A stretch of 64,000 nucleotides of DNA from contig NZ_SUPK01000002.1 in NCBI RefSeq assembly GCF_005049045.1, positions 186,001-250,000 of the forward strand, read 5' to 3'. The DNA is from Cohnella pontilimi (lineage in GTDB: Bacteria; Bacillota; Bacilli; Paenibacillales; Paenibacillaceae). A model generated the notes under the pieces. The model saw only the letters and a list, made by a program, of their open reading frames with translations. It was not told the DNA's origin and did not search any database. Every line of letters starts with the position of its first letter. Positions within the stretch are counted from its first letter, which is position 1. Shown here in pieces: positions 17,314 through 28,970 of the stretch. Made by a program: the position numbers and the translations under genes.

Positions 17314-17949
17314 TCACCTCTCCCTTGCGTTCTGCGCCGGCGTCAAGTCGTTCAGTTCCTGGAACAACTCGTGAAGGAACCTCTCCCGCTTGCAGTGTTC
17401 GGCCGTCATGATCGCGCCGATCCTTGCGCACGCCGAGTCGACATCGTCGTTCACTACGGCATAATCATAGTGATACAGCAAATTCATCTCTTCCACCGCG
17501 ACCGACAGACGATGCTCGATCGTCGCCTGCGACTCGGTGCCTCTTCCGACGATCCGCTGCTTGAGTTCGCCAAGCGAAGGAGGCAGCAGGAAGATGAACA
17601 CACCTTCCGGGAATTTCTCTTTCACTTTCAAAGCGCCCTGCACTTCAATTTCGAGAATGATATCTTTGCCTTCGTCGAGCGTCTTCTCGACGAAATCGCG
17701 GGGCGTCCCATAAAAATTCCCGACATATTCCGCATATTCGAGCAAAGCGTCATTCCGGATCATGTCCTGGAATTGCTCGCGGGATTTGAAGAAATAATTT
17801 ACGCCGTCGCGCTCTCCTTCCCGGGGCGGCCGGGTAGTGGCGGATACGGAATAAATCAGCTCGGGCTGCTTGCCGCGAAGCGCCGAGCATACGGTTCCTT
17901 TGCCTACGCCTGAAGGACCGGATAACACGATGAGCAATCCTCTGTTCAT
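17314..17949 (-). CDS. gmk: Guanylate kinase
   Basis: 211 residues from the ATG at 17949, which gives [20 protein letters not shown], matching the start of B. subtilis Gmk. An upstream ATG at 17973 would add eight residues and overlap remA. It converts GMP to GDP with ATP. The P-loop GPSGVGKGT, the GMP-binding TTRPPREGE and GVNYFFKS segments, and the lid region are present. GGGGAAG lies close before the chosen start. It sits between remA and rpoZ. Confidence 0.96.
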   Translation of the reverse strand: MNRGLLIVLSGPSGVGKGTVCSALRGKQPELIYSVSATTRPPREGERDGVNYFFKSREQFQDMIRNDALLEYAEYVGNFYGTPRDFVEKTLDEGKDIILEIEVQGALKVKEKFPEGVFIFLLPPSLGELKQRIVGRGTESQATIEHRLSVAVEEMNLLYHYDYAVVNDDVDSACARIGAIMTAEHCKRERFLHELFQELNDLTPAQNARER

Positions 17950-17962
17950 GGACTTCCCCGAT

Positions 17963-18223
17963 TCATTCGTCATGTTCGTCGTCTTTGGTGGACAACCGGT
18001 GCGCGACCGTTTCCGGCTGGACGGCAGACAAGATCACGTGGTCGCTGTCGGTGATGATGACCGCGCGTGTACGACGGCCGTAGGTCGCGTCGATCAGCAT
18101 ATGACGGTCCCGGGCTTCTTGAATGATACGCTTGATCGGTGCCGATTCGGGACTCACGATCGAAATGATTCGGTTCGCCGATACGATGTTCCCGAAACCG
18201 ATATTGATCAGCTTGATTGCCAT
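17963..18223 (-). CDS. remA: Extracellular matrix regulator RemA (DUF370)
   Basis: 86 residues, the size of B. subtilis RemA. The sequence [20 protein letters not shown] through [21 protein letters not shown] is typical of DUF370. RemA is a DNA-binding activator of biofilm matrix operons and osmoprotection genes in B. subtilis, forming ring oligomers. GGAGGG is nine bases upstream of the ATG. The expected upstream neighbour yicC/yloC is not found; 185 bases without a supportable gene separate remA from yitJ. Confidence 0.94.
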   Translation of the reverse strand: MAIKLINIGFGNIVSANRIISIVSPESAPIKRIIQEARDRHMLIDATYGRRTRAVIITDSDHVILSAVQPETVAHRLSTKDDEHDE

Positions 18224-18408
18224 GCCATGATTCCCTCCGGTCTCTCCTCGTCAGCAGCTTCCGGGGCGTCTACCATACGCTCCCATTGTTGCCGAAAGCG
18301 GCCCCCCGCATACTGCGGGTTGGATGTGTCTGCCACATTCTATTGATTTATTGCTTTATTGTACTTCAAAACCATAGGACGGACAAGAGTCGGCGACAAA
18401 GCCGCCCG

Positions 18409-20286
18409 CTACTTCGTCCGGGCTGCCCGCGCGCCGTTCCGGATGACGTATTCGGTCAGCGCTACGCTCATTTCGTAAGACAGAAACGGCGTGATCAAAT
18501 AGATTCCGTTAAAATGCTCCATGGCCGCATCGAGAAGCTCGCGTGCGATCGCAACCCCTTCGGCGCGCCCGGCAGGCCCTTCCAATCCGCTCATCCGGCG
18601 GCGGACCTCGTCCGAAAGCTGGATGCCCGGCACTTCATTGTGCAAATATTCGGCGTTTCGGCCGCTGGCCAGCGGCATGATCCCGATAAAGATCGGAACG
18701 GACAGATGGCGCGTCGATTCGGCGATCCGCTCGATCAACGCGGGGTCATAGACCGGCTGCGTCATGATGTAGTCGGCGCCCGAAGCGATTTTGCGTTCCA
18801 GCCTTTCGATCGCTTTTTCCAAATATTTGACGTTCGGATTAAAAGCGGCTCCCACAATGAACTTCGCTTTCTGTTTAAGGGGCTTGCCCGAGAAAGCGAC
18901 GCCTTCGTTCAGCTGCTTGATCATGCGAATGATTTCGAAAGAGGTCAAATCGTACACCGAGCTCGATCCCGGCAGATCGCCGAATTTCGCGGGATCGCCC
19001 GTTACGGCGAGCACGTGGTCGATGCCGAGCGCATCGAGGCCCATCATGTGGGACTGCGTGCCGATCAGGTTCCGGTCGCGGCAGGCGATATGAATCAAAG
19101 GCCGGATGCCGACTGTTTCTTTCACCAGCGCGCCAAGGGCCATGTTGCTCATGCGCGTCACGGCCAGAGAGTTGTCCGCCATCGTGACGGCGTCGGCGCC
19201 GGCGTCCTTGAGCGCCTGCGCTCCCTGCATGAAGCGCTTGATGTCAAGATCGCGCGGCGGATCCAGTTCGACGATCACGGTATGCCGGCGGCGGACAAGC
19301 TCCACCAGGCTGGGCTCCTGCTCCCCGGTCCCTCCGGAAACCGGAGGCTCCGCCGGTTCCGCCGTGAGGACGGGGCGGGCGGCCGGCGCTGCCGCCGGTG
19401 CCGATGCGGCGGCACCGGGGATGTAGGTTTTCAATGCGCCCGCAATGGCGGCAATATGCTCCGGCGTCGTGCCGCAGCAGCCGCCGATCAGCCGGGAACC
19501 CAGATCCGCGAACCGGATGGCCGACGCGGCAAAGTATTCCGGCGAAGCGGAATAGATCACTTCTCCATCCACGTAGTCTGGAATGCCCGCGTTCGGAAAT
19601 ACGCTGAGCGGCGCGCCGAGATCGGCGGGGATCGTTTCCATCGCCCGCAAAATCGCGTTCGGACCGCTGCGGCAATTAAAGCCGATCACATCCGCCCCTT
19701 CGTCCTTCAGCCGGGCGAAAGCATCGGCCAGCGGCACGCCGTCCGCCGTACGGGCAGCGTTTTCGACTGCGAACTGGCAAATGACGGGCAGGTCGCTCCG
19801 TTTGCGGATAAGGGCGAGCGCCATCGACATCTCCTCGAAGTCGAAAAATGTCTCGAGCAGCAAGCCGTCCGGGTTTGCCGCGAGCAGCGCGCCGATCTGT
19901 TCCTCGAAGTCCCGCTTGATGCTCGACGTCCGCAAATTTCTGCGCCGTCCCGCGCGGTTGGCGCCGATCGCGCCGACCACATAGGCGTTGTCCCCCGCCG
20001 CCTGCCGGGCGATGGACACGCCGGCCGCTTTGATCTCTTCCGTTTTATGCTCCAGGCCGTATTTGGAAAGTTTCCCGCGCTGGGCGGAAAACGTGTTGGT
20101 TTCAATGACCTGGGCGCCGGCTTTCACATACCGGCTGTGCACATCGGCGATCACGTTCGGCTTCAGCAGATTAAATTCCTCGTATGACACGCCCACCGGA
20201 AAGCCGAGCTGGTACAAGTACGTTCCCATCGCACCGTCGCCCACAAGCGGCCTTTCCTTGAGCGCCGTGCGCAAATCCGGTTTCAT
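18409..20286 (-). CDS. yitJ: Homocysteine S-methyltransferase / methylenetetrahydrofolate reductase fusion (YitJ)
   Basis: 625 residues with two fused enzymes. The N-terminal half (about 1-300) is a zinc homocysteine methyltransferase: VGDGAMGTYLYQLG at the start, the first cysteine in GFNCRSGP and the paired cysteines in GGCCGTTPEHI. An Ala/Pro-rich linker (about 305-340) follows. The C-terminal half is a FAD-dependent MTHFR barrel with EPSLVELVRRRHTVIVELDPPRD, QSHMMGLDALGIDHVLAVTGDPA and TQPVYDP. It supplies methyl groups for methionine. GGGGAAG precedes the ATG. The 110 bases to dapF hold no SAM riboswitch that I can see. Confidence 0.93.
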   Translation of the reverse strand: MKPDLRTALKERPLVGDGAMGTYLYQLGFPVGVSYEEFNLLKPNVIADVHSRYVKAGAQVIETNTFSAQRGKLSKYGLEHKTEEIKAAGVSIARQAAGDNAYVVGAIGANRAGRRRNLRTSSIKRDFEEQIGALLAANPDGLLLETFFDFEEMSMALALIRKRSDLPVICQFAVENAARTADGVPLADAFARLKDEGADVIGFNCRSGPNAILRAMETIPADLGAPLSVFPNAGIPDYVDGEVIYSASPEYFAASAIRFADLGSRLIGGCCGTTPEHIAAIAGALKTYIPGAAASAPAAAPAARPVLTAEPAEPPVSGGTGEQEPSLVELVRRRHTVIVELDPPRDLDIKRFMQGAQALKDAGADAVTMADNSLAVTRMSNMALGALVKETVGIRPLIHIACRDRNLIGTQSHMMGLDALGIDHVLAVTGDPAKFGDLPGSSSVYDLTSFEIIRMIKQLNEGVAFSGKPLKQKAKFIVGAAFNPNVKYLEKAIERLERKIASGADYIMTQPVYDPALIERIAESTRHLSVPIFIGIMPLASGRNAEYLHNEVPGIQLSDEVRRRMSGLEGPAGRAEGVAIARELLDAAMEHFNGIYLITPFLSYEMSVALTEYVIRNGARAARTK

Positions 20287-20356
20287 GACGCTTCCCCATC
20301 CATTCCATCCGTAAAGTAATTATTAATGTAGCATAAATTGACGTGGTCGAAAATGT

Positions 20357-20384
20357 GAAAAACCCGGCAATCGGCCGGGTTTTC
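20357..20384 (-). terminator. Terminator after dapF
   Basis: On the minus strand AACCCGGC and GCCGGGTT close a five-base loop with trailing T residues, just past the dapF stop. Confidence 0.8.
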
Positions 20385-20396
20385 GCAATCGGCGGT

Positions 20397-21230
20397 TTAC
20401 TGTACGGTTCCCTTGAACACCATGGCCGCAGGCCCGGTCATATAAACGCGGTTGTTCTCTTCTTTCCATTCAATCTGCAAATCGCCGCCTGCGAGCGAGA
20501 TCACGGCTTTCCGGTCCGTCAATCCGTTCAGCACCGAGGAAACCAACGTCGCGCATGCGCCGGTGCCGCAAGCGAGCGTCGGACCCGCGCCGCGCTCCCA
20601 TACTCGCATATCCACCTGCGAGCGGGAATTTACCTTGGCGAATTCCACATTGATTTTGCGTGGGAACAGCGGATGCTTTTCCAGCTTCGGCCCCCACGCC
20701 GCCAATTCGAAGCCGACCGCGTCGTCCACATAAATGACGCAATGCGGATTGCCCATCGACACGGCGGTGAACTTGAATGACCTGCCGTCGACTTCGACGG
20801 ATTGTCCGATCACCGGGTTGGCGTCGATCGTGGTCGGCACATCCAGCCCGCTCAAAATGGGCTCGCCCATGTCCACGGTGACCTGAGACACGTTGCCGCC
20901 TTCGGTTTGCAGAACGAGCGGCTGCACACCGGCGCCGAGCGTCTCGATCGTCAGCTCCGTTTTGTCCGTCAAGCCGTTGTCGTACACATACTTCGCGACG
21001 CAGCGAATCGCGTTGCCGCACTGCTCCGCTTCAGATCCGTCCGAGTTGATGATCCGCATGCGGAAATCCGCCCGCTCCGACGGCAAAATATAAACCAGCC
21101 CGTCGGCCCCGATTCCGAAATACCGGTTGCAGAGACGAACCGCCAAATCCGCCGCGCCGGCCGGCAGCTCACGTTCCCCGTACACCACGATGAAATCGTT
21201 GCCGAGCCCGTGCATTTTCGTAAATTTCAT
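20397..21230 (-). CDS. dapF: Diaminopimelate epimerase
   Basis: 277 residues, full length. It converts LL- to meso-diaminopimelate for lysine and peptidoglycan synthesis. The two catalytic cysteines lie in EAEQCGNAIRCVAKY (about residue 75) and GPTLACGTGACATLVSSV (about residue 222), the cofactor-free racemase pair. The start MKFTKMHGLGNDFIVV is typical. It lies between a Ca-ATPase gene and yitJ, a placement that differs from B. subtilis; a terminator follows it, so yitJ probably has its own transcript. Confidence 0.96.
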   Translation of the reverse strand: MKFTKMHGLGNDFIVVYGERELPAGAADLAVRLCNRYFGIGADGLVYILPSERADFRMRIINSDGSEAEQCGNAIRCVAKYVYDNGLTDKTELTIETLGAGVQPLVLQTEGGNVSQVTVDMGEPILSGLDVPTTIDANPVIGQSVEVDGRSFKFTAVSMGNPHCVIYVDDAVGFELAAWGPKLEKHPLFPRKINVEFAKVNSRSQVDMRVWERGAGPTLACGTGACATLVSSVLNGLTDRKAVISLAGGDLQIEWKEENNRVYMTGPAAMVFKGTVQ

Positions 21231-21357
21231 GAAAAACGTCCTCCCTCGTCTCCTGCGCCTGTCGATCTTCTGGGATGTATTTTATCGCACATCGGACGAG
21301 GAAAGCATACAGCCAAACACCCTTTGTTTGCACTATTGCGACACCGGGACCGTCCGA

Positions 21358-24180
<2,823 letters not shown>

Positions 24181-24347
24181 CTCCTCCCGTTATGCGCTGT
24201 TTCGCTCTTTCGTTTCGGGCGGACAGCCTTTTCAAGCTATTTGTATTCAGACAAGCCGCGAAATATCCCGGCCTCTCTTTCCCTTTCGGAGCAACTATGG
24301 CATCATAGGAAGACACGAAAGCGAACAGGAACAGGAGTTATCGCCTT

Positions 24348-26069
24348 ATGTCACTCGACGGGATCGTGATCCGCGCCCTCGTTCACGAGCTTCAGGACTG
24401 CGTCGGCGCGCGCATCTCTAAAATCTATCAACCGACCGACAACGAAATCGTTCTCCATATCCGCGGCCAAGGCATGCAGGGCCGACTTTTGCTGTCCGCC
24501 CATCCATCGATGCCCCGGCTTCACTGGACGGAGCAAACGTGGGACAACCCGGCCGAGCCTCCGATGTTCTGCATGCTGCTTCGCAAGCATTGCGAGGGCG
24601 GCATCATCGAAAGCATCCGCCAGGACGGGCTGGAACGGATCGTATGGATCGACGTCAGACACCGGGATGAGCTCGGCGATTTTACGTTGAAAAGGCTGAC
24701 GCTCGAGCTGATGGGCCGGCACAGCAATCTCGCCTTGGTCGATCCGGCCACCGGCGTCATCCATGACGGCATCCGGCACGTCACGCCGGCTTTGAGCAGT
24801 TATCGCGTCGTTCTTCCGGGCGCGCGGTATATCGCACCTCCTTCGCACGACAAGCGGGATCCGCTCACGGAGACGGAAGCGAGATTTCTTCACACGATGG
24901 AGGAATCATCCGGTTCGGAGGCGCAGGCCTTGGTCAACGCCTATACGGGCTTCAGCCCTTTGGCCGCGCGCGAAATTGTTCATCGTGCCGGGGGCGAAGG
25001 TCTCGACAAGCTCTGGCAGGCGTTCCGGGAAGCGATGCTGGACACCGCCCGCCATCAATATGTTCCGAATCTGGTGCAAACGGCGGACGGCAAAACGGTA
25101 TTTTCCGCATTTAAATTGACCCACGTAACGGGAGAAGAGCGAATTTTCTCTACGATGCACGAATGTCTCGAAATCTATTACCGCGACAAGGCGCAGCGCG
25201 ATCTTGTGAAACAACGTACATCGGACCTGCACCGGTTTCTGATGAACGAGAAAGCGAAAAACGAGAAGAAGCTGGTGAAGCTCGAAGAAACGCTGGAGGA
25301 AGCACGGGAAGCCGATCAATTCCGGCGCATCGGGGAGCTGCTCACAGCGCAGCTTCATTTATTATCCCGCGGGGACGTCTCGGTGCGCATCACCGATTAT
25401 TATGATGAAGACCAGCCGCTCATCGATGTGAGCCTGGACCCGTTGCTGACCCCTACCGAAAACGCGCAGCGGTATTTTCGAAAATATAACAAGCTGAAAA
25501 ACAGCAAAGCCGCGGTGGAGGAACAGATGGCCGCCGCCCGCGGCGAAATCGAATATTTGGAATCTGTGCTTCAAGGACTGGAGACGGCGACGCCGAGGGA
25601 TATCGAGGAAATTCGCGAGGAACTGACGGAGCAGGGCTATATTCGCGAGAGAGGCGGAAAACGCGGCGTACGCAAAAAGAAAAAGGACGCGCCTGCGGTG
25701 CTTTGCTTCACATCCAGCGAGGGAATCGACATTTATGTCGGCAAAAACAACACGCAAAACGACTATGTAACGAACCGTCTCGGACAGCCGTCCGACACGT
25801 GGCTTCATACGAAGGACATCCCCGGCTCGCACGTGCTCATCCGGAGCGTCGAATTCGGCGAAGCGACCCTGCATGAAGCCGCGACGCTCGCCGCGTATTT
25901 CAGCAAAGCGCGCGAGTCCGGCAACGTGCCCGTAGACTACACGCGCATTCGCAACGTCCGTAAGCCGAACGGCGCCAAGCCGGGGTACGTGATTTATGAG
26001 GGGCAAAAAACGCTGTACGTCACCCCCGACGAAGCGCTCGTGCAGCAGCTCCCCAGCCGGGTGAAGTGA
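24348..26069 (+). CDS. rqcH: Ribosome quality control protein RqcH (NFACT family, Rqc2 homologue)
   Basis: 573 residues. Order: NFACT-N (about 1-210, starting MSLDGIVIRALVHELQD), a HhH/middle segment, a long charged coiled coil (about 270-330 and 375-430), a basic patch KRGVRKKKKD, and the NFACT-R domain (about 450-560) with YVGKNNTQNDYVTNRL and HTKDIPGSHVLIRS. RqcH binds stalled 50S subunits with peptidyl-tRNA and adds alanine tails to mark them for degradation. AGGAG lies ten bases before the ATG. It is divergent from the Ca-ATPase, as yloA is next to yloB in B. subtilis. Confidence 0.94.
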   Translation: MSLDGIVIRALVHELQDCVGARISKIYQPTDNEIVLHIRGQGMQGRLLLSAHPSMPRLHWTEQTWDNPAEPPMFCMLLRKHCEGGIIESIRQDGLERIVWIDVRHRDELGDFTLKRLTLELMGRHSNLALVDPATGVIHDGIRHVTPALSSYRVVLPGARYIAPPSHDKRDPLTETEARFLHTMEESSGSEAQALVNAYTGFSPLAAREIVHRAGGEGLDKLWQAFREAMLDTARHQYVPNLVQTADGKTVFSAFKLTHVTGEERIFSTMHECLEIYYRDKAQRDLVKQRTSDLHRFLMNEKAKNEKKLVKLEETLEEAREADQFRRIGELLTAQLHLLSRGDVSVRITDYYDEDQPLIDVSLDPLLTPTENAQRYFRKYNKLKNSKAAVEEQMAAARGEIEYLESVLQGLETATPRDIEEIREELTEQGYIRERGGKRGVRKKKKDAPAVLCFTSSEGIDIYVGKNNTQNDYVTNRLGQPSDTWLHTKDIPGSHVLIRSVEFGEATLHEAATLAAYFSKARESGNVPVDYTRIRNVRKPNGAKPGYVIYEGQKTLYVTPDEALVQQLPSRVK

Positions 26070-26112
26070 CCGGCTCTGCTCCACTCGTAGTGTAAGTTAG
26101 GGTGAGTGACTT

Positions 26113-26155
26113 AAAACGGCGGTACCGGCCTGACATAACCGGTACCGCCGTTTTT
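26113..26155. terminator. Bidirectional terminator between rqcH and the PHP gene
   Basis: AAAACGGCGGTACCGG and CCGGTACCGCCGTTTTT are perfectly paired around a ten-base loop, with T runs on both strands. It serves both converging genes and touches the PHP stop codon. Confidence 0.9.
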
Positions 26156-27006
26156 CAATCACTTCTTCTAGCCGCAAGCGCCAGCAGCTCGTCCACGACG
26201 GAAGCGTCGACTGTCCGGTGGCCTACCGCGCCGTGAAACGTGACGCCGCCGAGCGTGCCGTGAAAATCGGAGCCTCCCGTCGCCAGCTTGCCCCGCGAGC
26301 GGGCCAATCTCTCGTAATGGCGCTGGGCTTCCTCATCGTGGTCGGAATGAAAAGCTTCCAGCCCGTCGGCGCCCGAGTCCAACAATGCCAGCACCAGCGG
26401 GTCGTTGCGGTACAGTCCCGGATGAGCGACCACGGCCGCGCCGCCCGCTTCGTGAATCCAGCGTACGGCTTCTTCCGGCCGGATACGTTCAGGGTTCACG
26501 TAAGCCGCTCCCGTCTCCCCGAGAAAACGGTCGAACGCCTCCCGCAAATCTCTCACATATCCTTTACGAACGAGCACTTCCGCCATATGAGGACGACCGA
26601 CGGAACCGTCCCCCCGCCGAGAAGAGGAGGACTCCCTCTCCACCTCTTCCCGTGTGACGGCCATCCCTAACTCATTCAATTTCGCGATCATCTCCGCGTT
26701 GCGCCGGTTGCGTACTTGCCGCAAATCCGCGAGCCGTTGAAGAAACACCGGATCCTCAAGAGAAAATCCGTAGCCGAGGATGTGAATGTCGCGGCTTTCG
26801 GCGGAGGTGCTGATTTCCACGCCGGGCAGCACGCGAATCCCGTACCGTTTCCCGGCCTCCAGCGCTTCCGCGGTTCCCGCAGTCGTATCGTGATCCGTCA
26901 CGGCGACCGCCGCCAATCCGGCTTCCGATGCCATATGGACGACTTCCTCCGGCCGATGGCGGCCGTCCGATGCCGTCGTATGCGTATGCAGGTCAGCTCT
27001 GCTCAT
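26155..27006 (-). CDS. PHP-domain metal-dependent phosphoesterase
   Basis: 283 residues. PHP metal-binding motifs are present in order: DLHTHTTASDG (residues ~5-15), VTDHDT, GVEIST, HPGLY, EAFHSDHD and GSDFHG near the C terminus, the set that holds three metal ions. This single-domain form resembles the YciV/RNase AM group, which act on 5' ends of RNA or 3',5'-nucleoside bisphosphates; the exact substrate cannot be told from sequence. Its ATG lies inside the 3' end of the upstream LysR gene (14-base overlap), suggesting coexpression. Confidence 0.88.
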   Translation of the reverse strand: MSRADLHTHTTASDGRHRPEEVVHMASEAGLAAVAVTDHDTTAGTAEALEAGKRYGIRVLPGVEISTSAESRDIHILGYGFSLEDPVFLQRLADLRQVRNRRNAEMIAKLNELGMAVTREEVERESSSSRRGDGSVGRPHMAEVLVRKGYVRDLREAFDRFLGETGAAYVNPERIRPEEAVRWIHEAGGAAVVAHPGLYRNDPLVLALLDSGADGLEAFHSDHDEEAQRHYERLARSRGKLATGGSDFHGTLGGVTFHGAVGHRTVDASVVDELLALAARRSD

Positions 27007-27901
27007 GAGACAGCCCTCTCAATTGTTCCAATAATGCGGCAGCCGGTATGGGCAGCAAGGAAGACTGCAGCCGGACGGCAAAAAACTGACGCCTGAAGGC
27101 CACGTCCCGTATGCGGACCGGCTTCAGCAAGCCAAGCGCCGTTTCGTGCTTGATCGTCCACGCGGACAGAACGGACAAGCCCAATCCGGCTTCCACCGCG
27201 GATTTAATCGCCCCGGTGCTGCCGAATTCGCTGACGACCCGAAGCCGTCCTTCATCCGCGCCTTGGCGAACCAGCTCTTCTTCCACCACCTGTCGGGTGC
27301 CGGAACCTTTTTCACGCAGCACGAGCGGCTGTTCCAGCACTTCCGAAAGCTCCACCGATTCCCGGGACGCGAACGGATGACCGGCTGGCGCCACGAGCAC
27401 CAATTCGTCGTTCATGACCGCTTCCGTGTGAAAACCCGGTACGACGCACGGCGCTTCAATCAAGCCGAAATCGAGTCCTTGAAATTGGACCGCCTCGATA
27501 ATTTCGGCGGTGTTCATCACCTTCATGCTGACGGACAGTTCCGGGTGGCGCTTCAAGAACGATCCGAGCAGCGGAGGCAGGACGTATTCGCCGATCGTCA
27601 AGCTGGCCGCGAATTGCAGCCGGCCTTTCAATTCCTGGATGAAACGAACCATCATCGCGTCGGTCTCGCGCATCAGCTCTACCGCTTTGCGGGCTTGAGG
27701 CAGCAGCCAATGCCCCGCCTCCGTAAGCTCCAGCTTCTTGGTCGTACGGTTGAGCAGCTTCGTGCCGAACCGTTCCTCCAGCGCCTGCACCTGCATCGTG
27801 ACGGCAGGCTGAGTCATGTGAAGCGCCAAAGCCGCCGAAGAGAAACTTCCTCTCTCCGCAACGGTGTAAAAAATATGCAGCTGATGCACGTTAAGCGCCA
27901 T
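26993..27901 (-). CDS. LysR family transcriptional regulator
   Basis: 302 residues. The N-terminal winged helix-turn-helix (about 1-60) reads MALNVHQLHIFYTVAERGSF, then AALALHMTQPAVTMQVQALE and FGTKLLNRTTKKLELTEAG, the LysR signature. The C-terminal substrate-binding domain runs from about residue 90 with RLQFAASLTIGEYVLPPLL. It resembles CysL/YwfM-type regulators, but the inducer is unknown. It heads a two-gene unit with the PHP phosphoesterase; 120 bases separate it from the next gene and include that gene's terminator. Confidence 0.9.
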   Translation of the reverse strand: MALNVHQLHIFYTVAERGSFSSAALALHMTQPAVTMQVQALEERFGTKLLNRTTKKLELTEAGHWLLPQARKAVELMRETDAMMVRFIQELKGRLQFAASLTIGEYVLPPLLGSFLKRHPELSVSMKVMNTAEIIEAVQFQGLDFGLIEAPCVVPGFHTEAVMNDELVLVAPAGHPFASRESVELSEVLEQPLVLREKGSGTRQVVEEELVRQGADEGRLRVVSEFGSTGAIKSAVEAGLGLSVLSAWTIKHETALGLLKPVRIRDVAFRRQFFAVRLQSSLLPIPAAALLEQLRGLSHEQS

Positions 27902-27956
27902 GCTCTCCCGCCTTTTCCCGCGAATATCTGCGCTATATTATACCATAACCCTAAGC

Positions 27957-28000
27957 GAAAAAGGCCGCTCCCTGCGGGTCAAACGCCGGGAACAGCCTTC
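27957..28000 (-). terminator. Probable terminator after the gene at 28023
   Basis: On the minus strand an imperfect hairpin (AAGGCTGTTCCCG with CAGGGAGCGGCCTT) is followed by TTT. Confidence 0.6.
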
Positions 28001-28022
28001 TTGGGTTTGCAATCGACCGCAA

Positions 28023-28460
28023 TTAGCGGCGCTTGCGGTTATTTTTGATCAGCGTCATCCGGCGCGAATGCCGGAGCCAGGAATAATAGGTTTTCAGATC
28101 ACGCAGCTCCATCGTTTCGGACATTCGTCCGAGAAATGTCACCACGATCATTTTGTGAAGCGGCTGACCGAGCAGGTCCGTATCCTTGTCCGATACGGCA
28201 AATTCGGCGACGAAAACGAGATCGTCATCGATCGTGTACACGTCCTGCTCGTTCCGGTAGTACGAGATGATTCTTCCTTCTTTCAAACATTCCCACATAT
28301 ATTGGGCAATATCGGAATAGCCGGTTTTCTCGCTTTCCACCCGGTCGGTCCAGCGCGCTCTGGCATGGTTGGTGATGATGATATCGGCCACTCTCTTATC
28401 GCCCAGAACGACGTGAAAAGGTTCATACGTGTTCCACCGCTCCGTGTGTTTGTCTTTCAC
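28023..28460 (-). CDS. Conserved-looking protein of unknown function
   Basis: 145 residues; family not recognised. The translation is well behaved (RVADIIITNHARARWTDRVE, DVYTIDDDLVFVAEFAVSD, KMIVVTFLGRMSETMEL) with alternating beta strands and a strongly basic tail (RRMTLIKNNRKRR). There is no signal peptide or membrane helix. GTG start at 28460, with GGGAGGG nine bases upstream, and a hairpin terminator downstream. The NHARARW and FLGRMSE segments suggest a small cytosolic, possibly nucleic-acid-associated fold, but this is only inference. It lies between the LysR gene and ylbG. Confidence 0.7.
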   Translation of the reverse strand: MKDKHTERWNTYEPFHVVLGDKRVADIIITNHARARWTDRVESEKTGYSDIAQYMWECLKEGRIISYYRNEQDVYTIDDDLVFVAEFAVSDKDTDLLGQPLHKMIVVTFLGRMSETMELRDLKTYYSWLRHSRRMTLIKNNRKRR

Positions 28461-28626
28461 CGGCTTATTCCCTCCCTTTATAGTTCTAAATGCCCATTTA
28501 ACATGGTTATTCTGACATGGAATATAAGTCCATTTTACCGCACGACTTCCTGAAGATTCAACAAAAATTTAACAGACCGCCAAGGCTTCTATCTATCAAG
28601 TCGCTCCGGTTTTGGATGAAAGATAC

Positions 28627-28656
28627 AAAAAAAGTCTCCGCGGCCAGGAGACTTTC
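28627..28656 (-). terminator. Terminator after ylbG
   Basis: On the minus strand AGTCTCC and GGAGACT close a seven-base loop and run into seven T. Confidence 0.85.
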
Positions 28657-28675
28657 TTGTGAGCCGGACATTCCT

Positions 28676-28939
28676 TCATAACCCGTAAAAACGGGTCTTG
28701 TCCGGTACGTTTTTCTCATATTCGGTTTTGATCTCTCCACGGTATGAACGTTCGACCTTCTTGACAAAAGGAAGCCGCTGCAAATGGCGCACCGTCTCTT
28801 CGGAGCCGTCGGCATCCATGTAGAGCACGGCGTAGTTCATTTTACGGGACAAATAGTGGAGCGAGCCGTACTTGTCCAGCCCGCGGGCCGCTTTAAAATC
28901 GCTGAACCAAACGATATATCCGATACGTTCCGCAAACAT
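28676..28939 (-). CDS. ylbG: YlbG family protein (DUF2129)
   Basis: 87 residues, a single DUF2129 domain. It starts MFAERIGYIVWFSDFKAARG and has RHLQRLPFVKKVERSYRGEI; both segments are typical of the family. The fold is a small ferredoxin-like protein of unknown biochemical role. It lies 31 bases downstream of ylbF on the same strand, the pairing known from B. subtilis, and is followed by a clear terminator, so the two form a small operon. Confidence 0.85.
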   Translation of the reverse strand: MFAERIGYIVWFSDFKAARGLDKYGSLHYLSRKMNYAVLYMDADGSEETVRHLQRLPFVKKVERSYRGEIKTEYEKNVPDKTRFYGL

Positions 28940-28970
28940 CCGTCATTCCCCCGGCCTTGTCGAATCGATG

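Noticed and set aside
20287..20396. A SAM or similar riboswitch upstream of yitJ, expected from its S-box control in Bacillus
   Set aside because: Only 110 bases lie between yitJ and dapF, part of which is a dapF terminator. I see no S-box core sequence.
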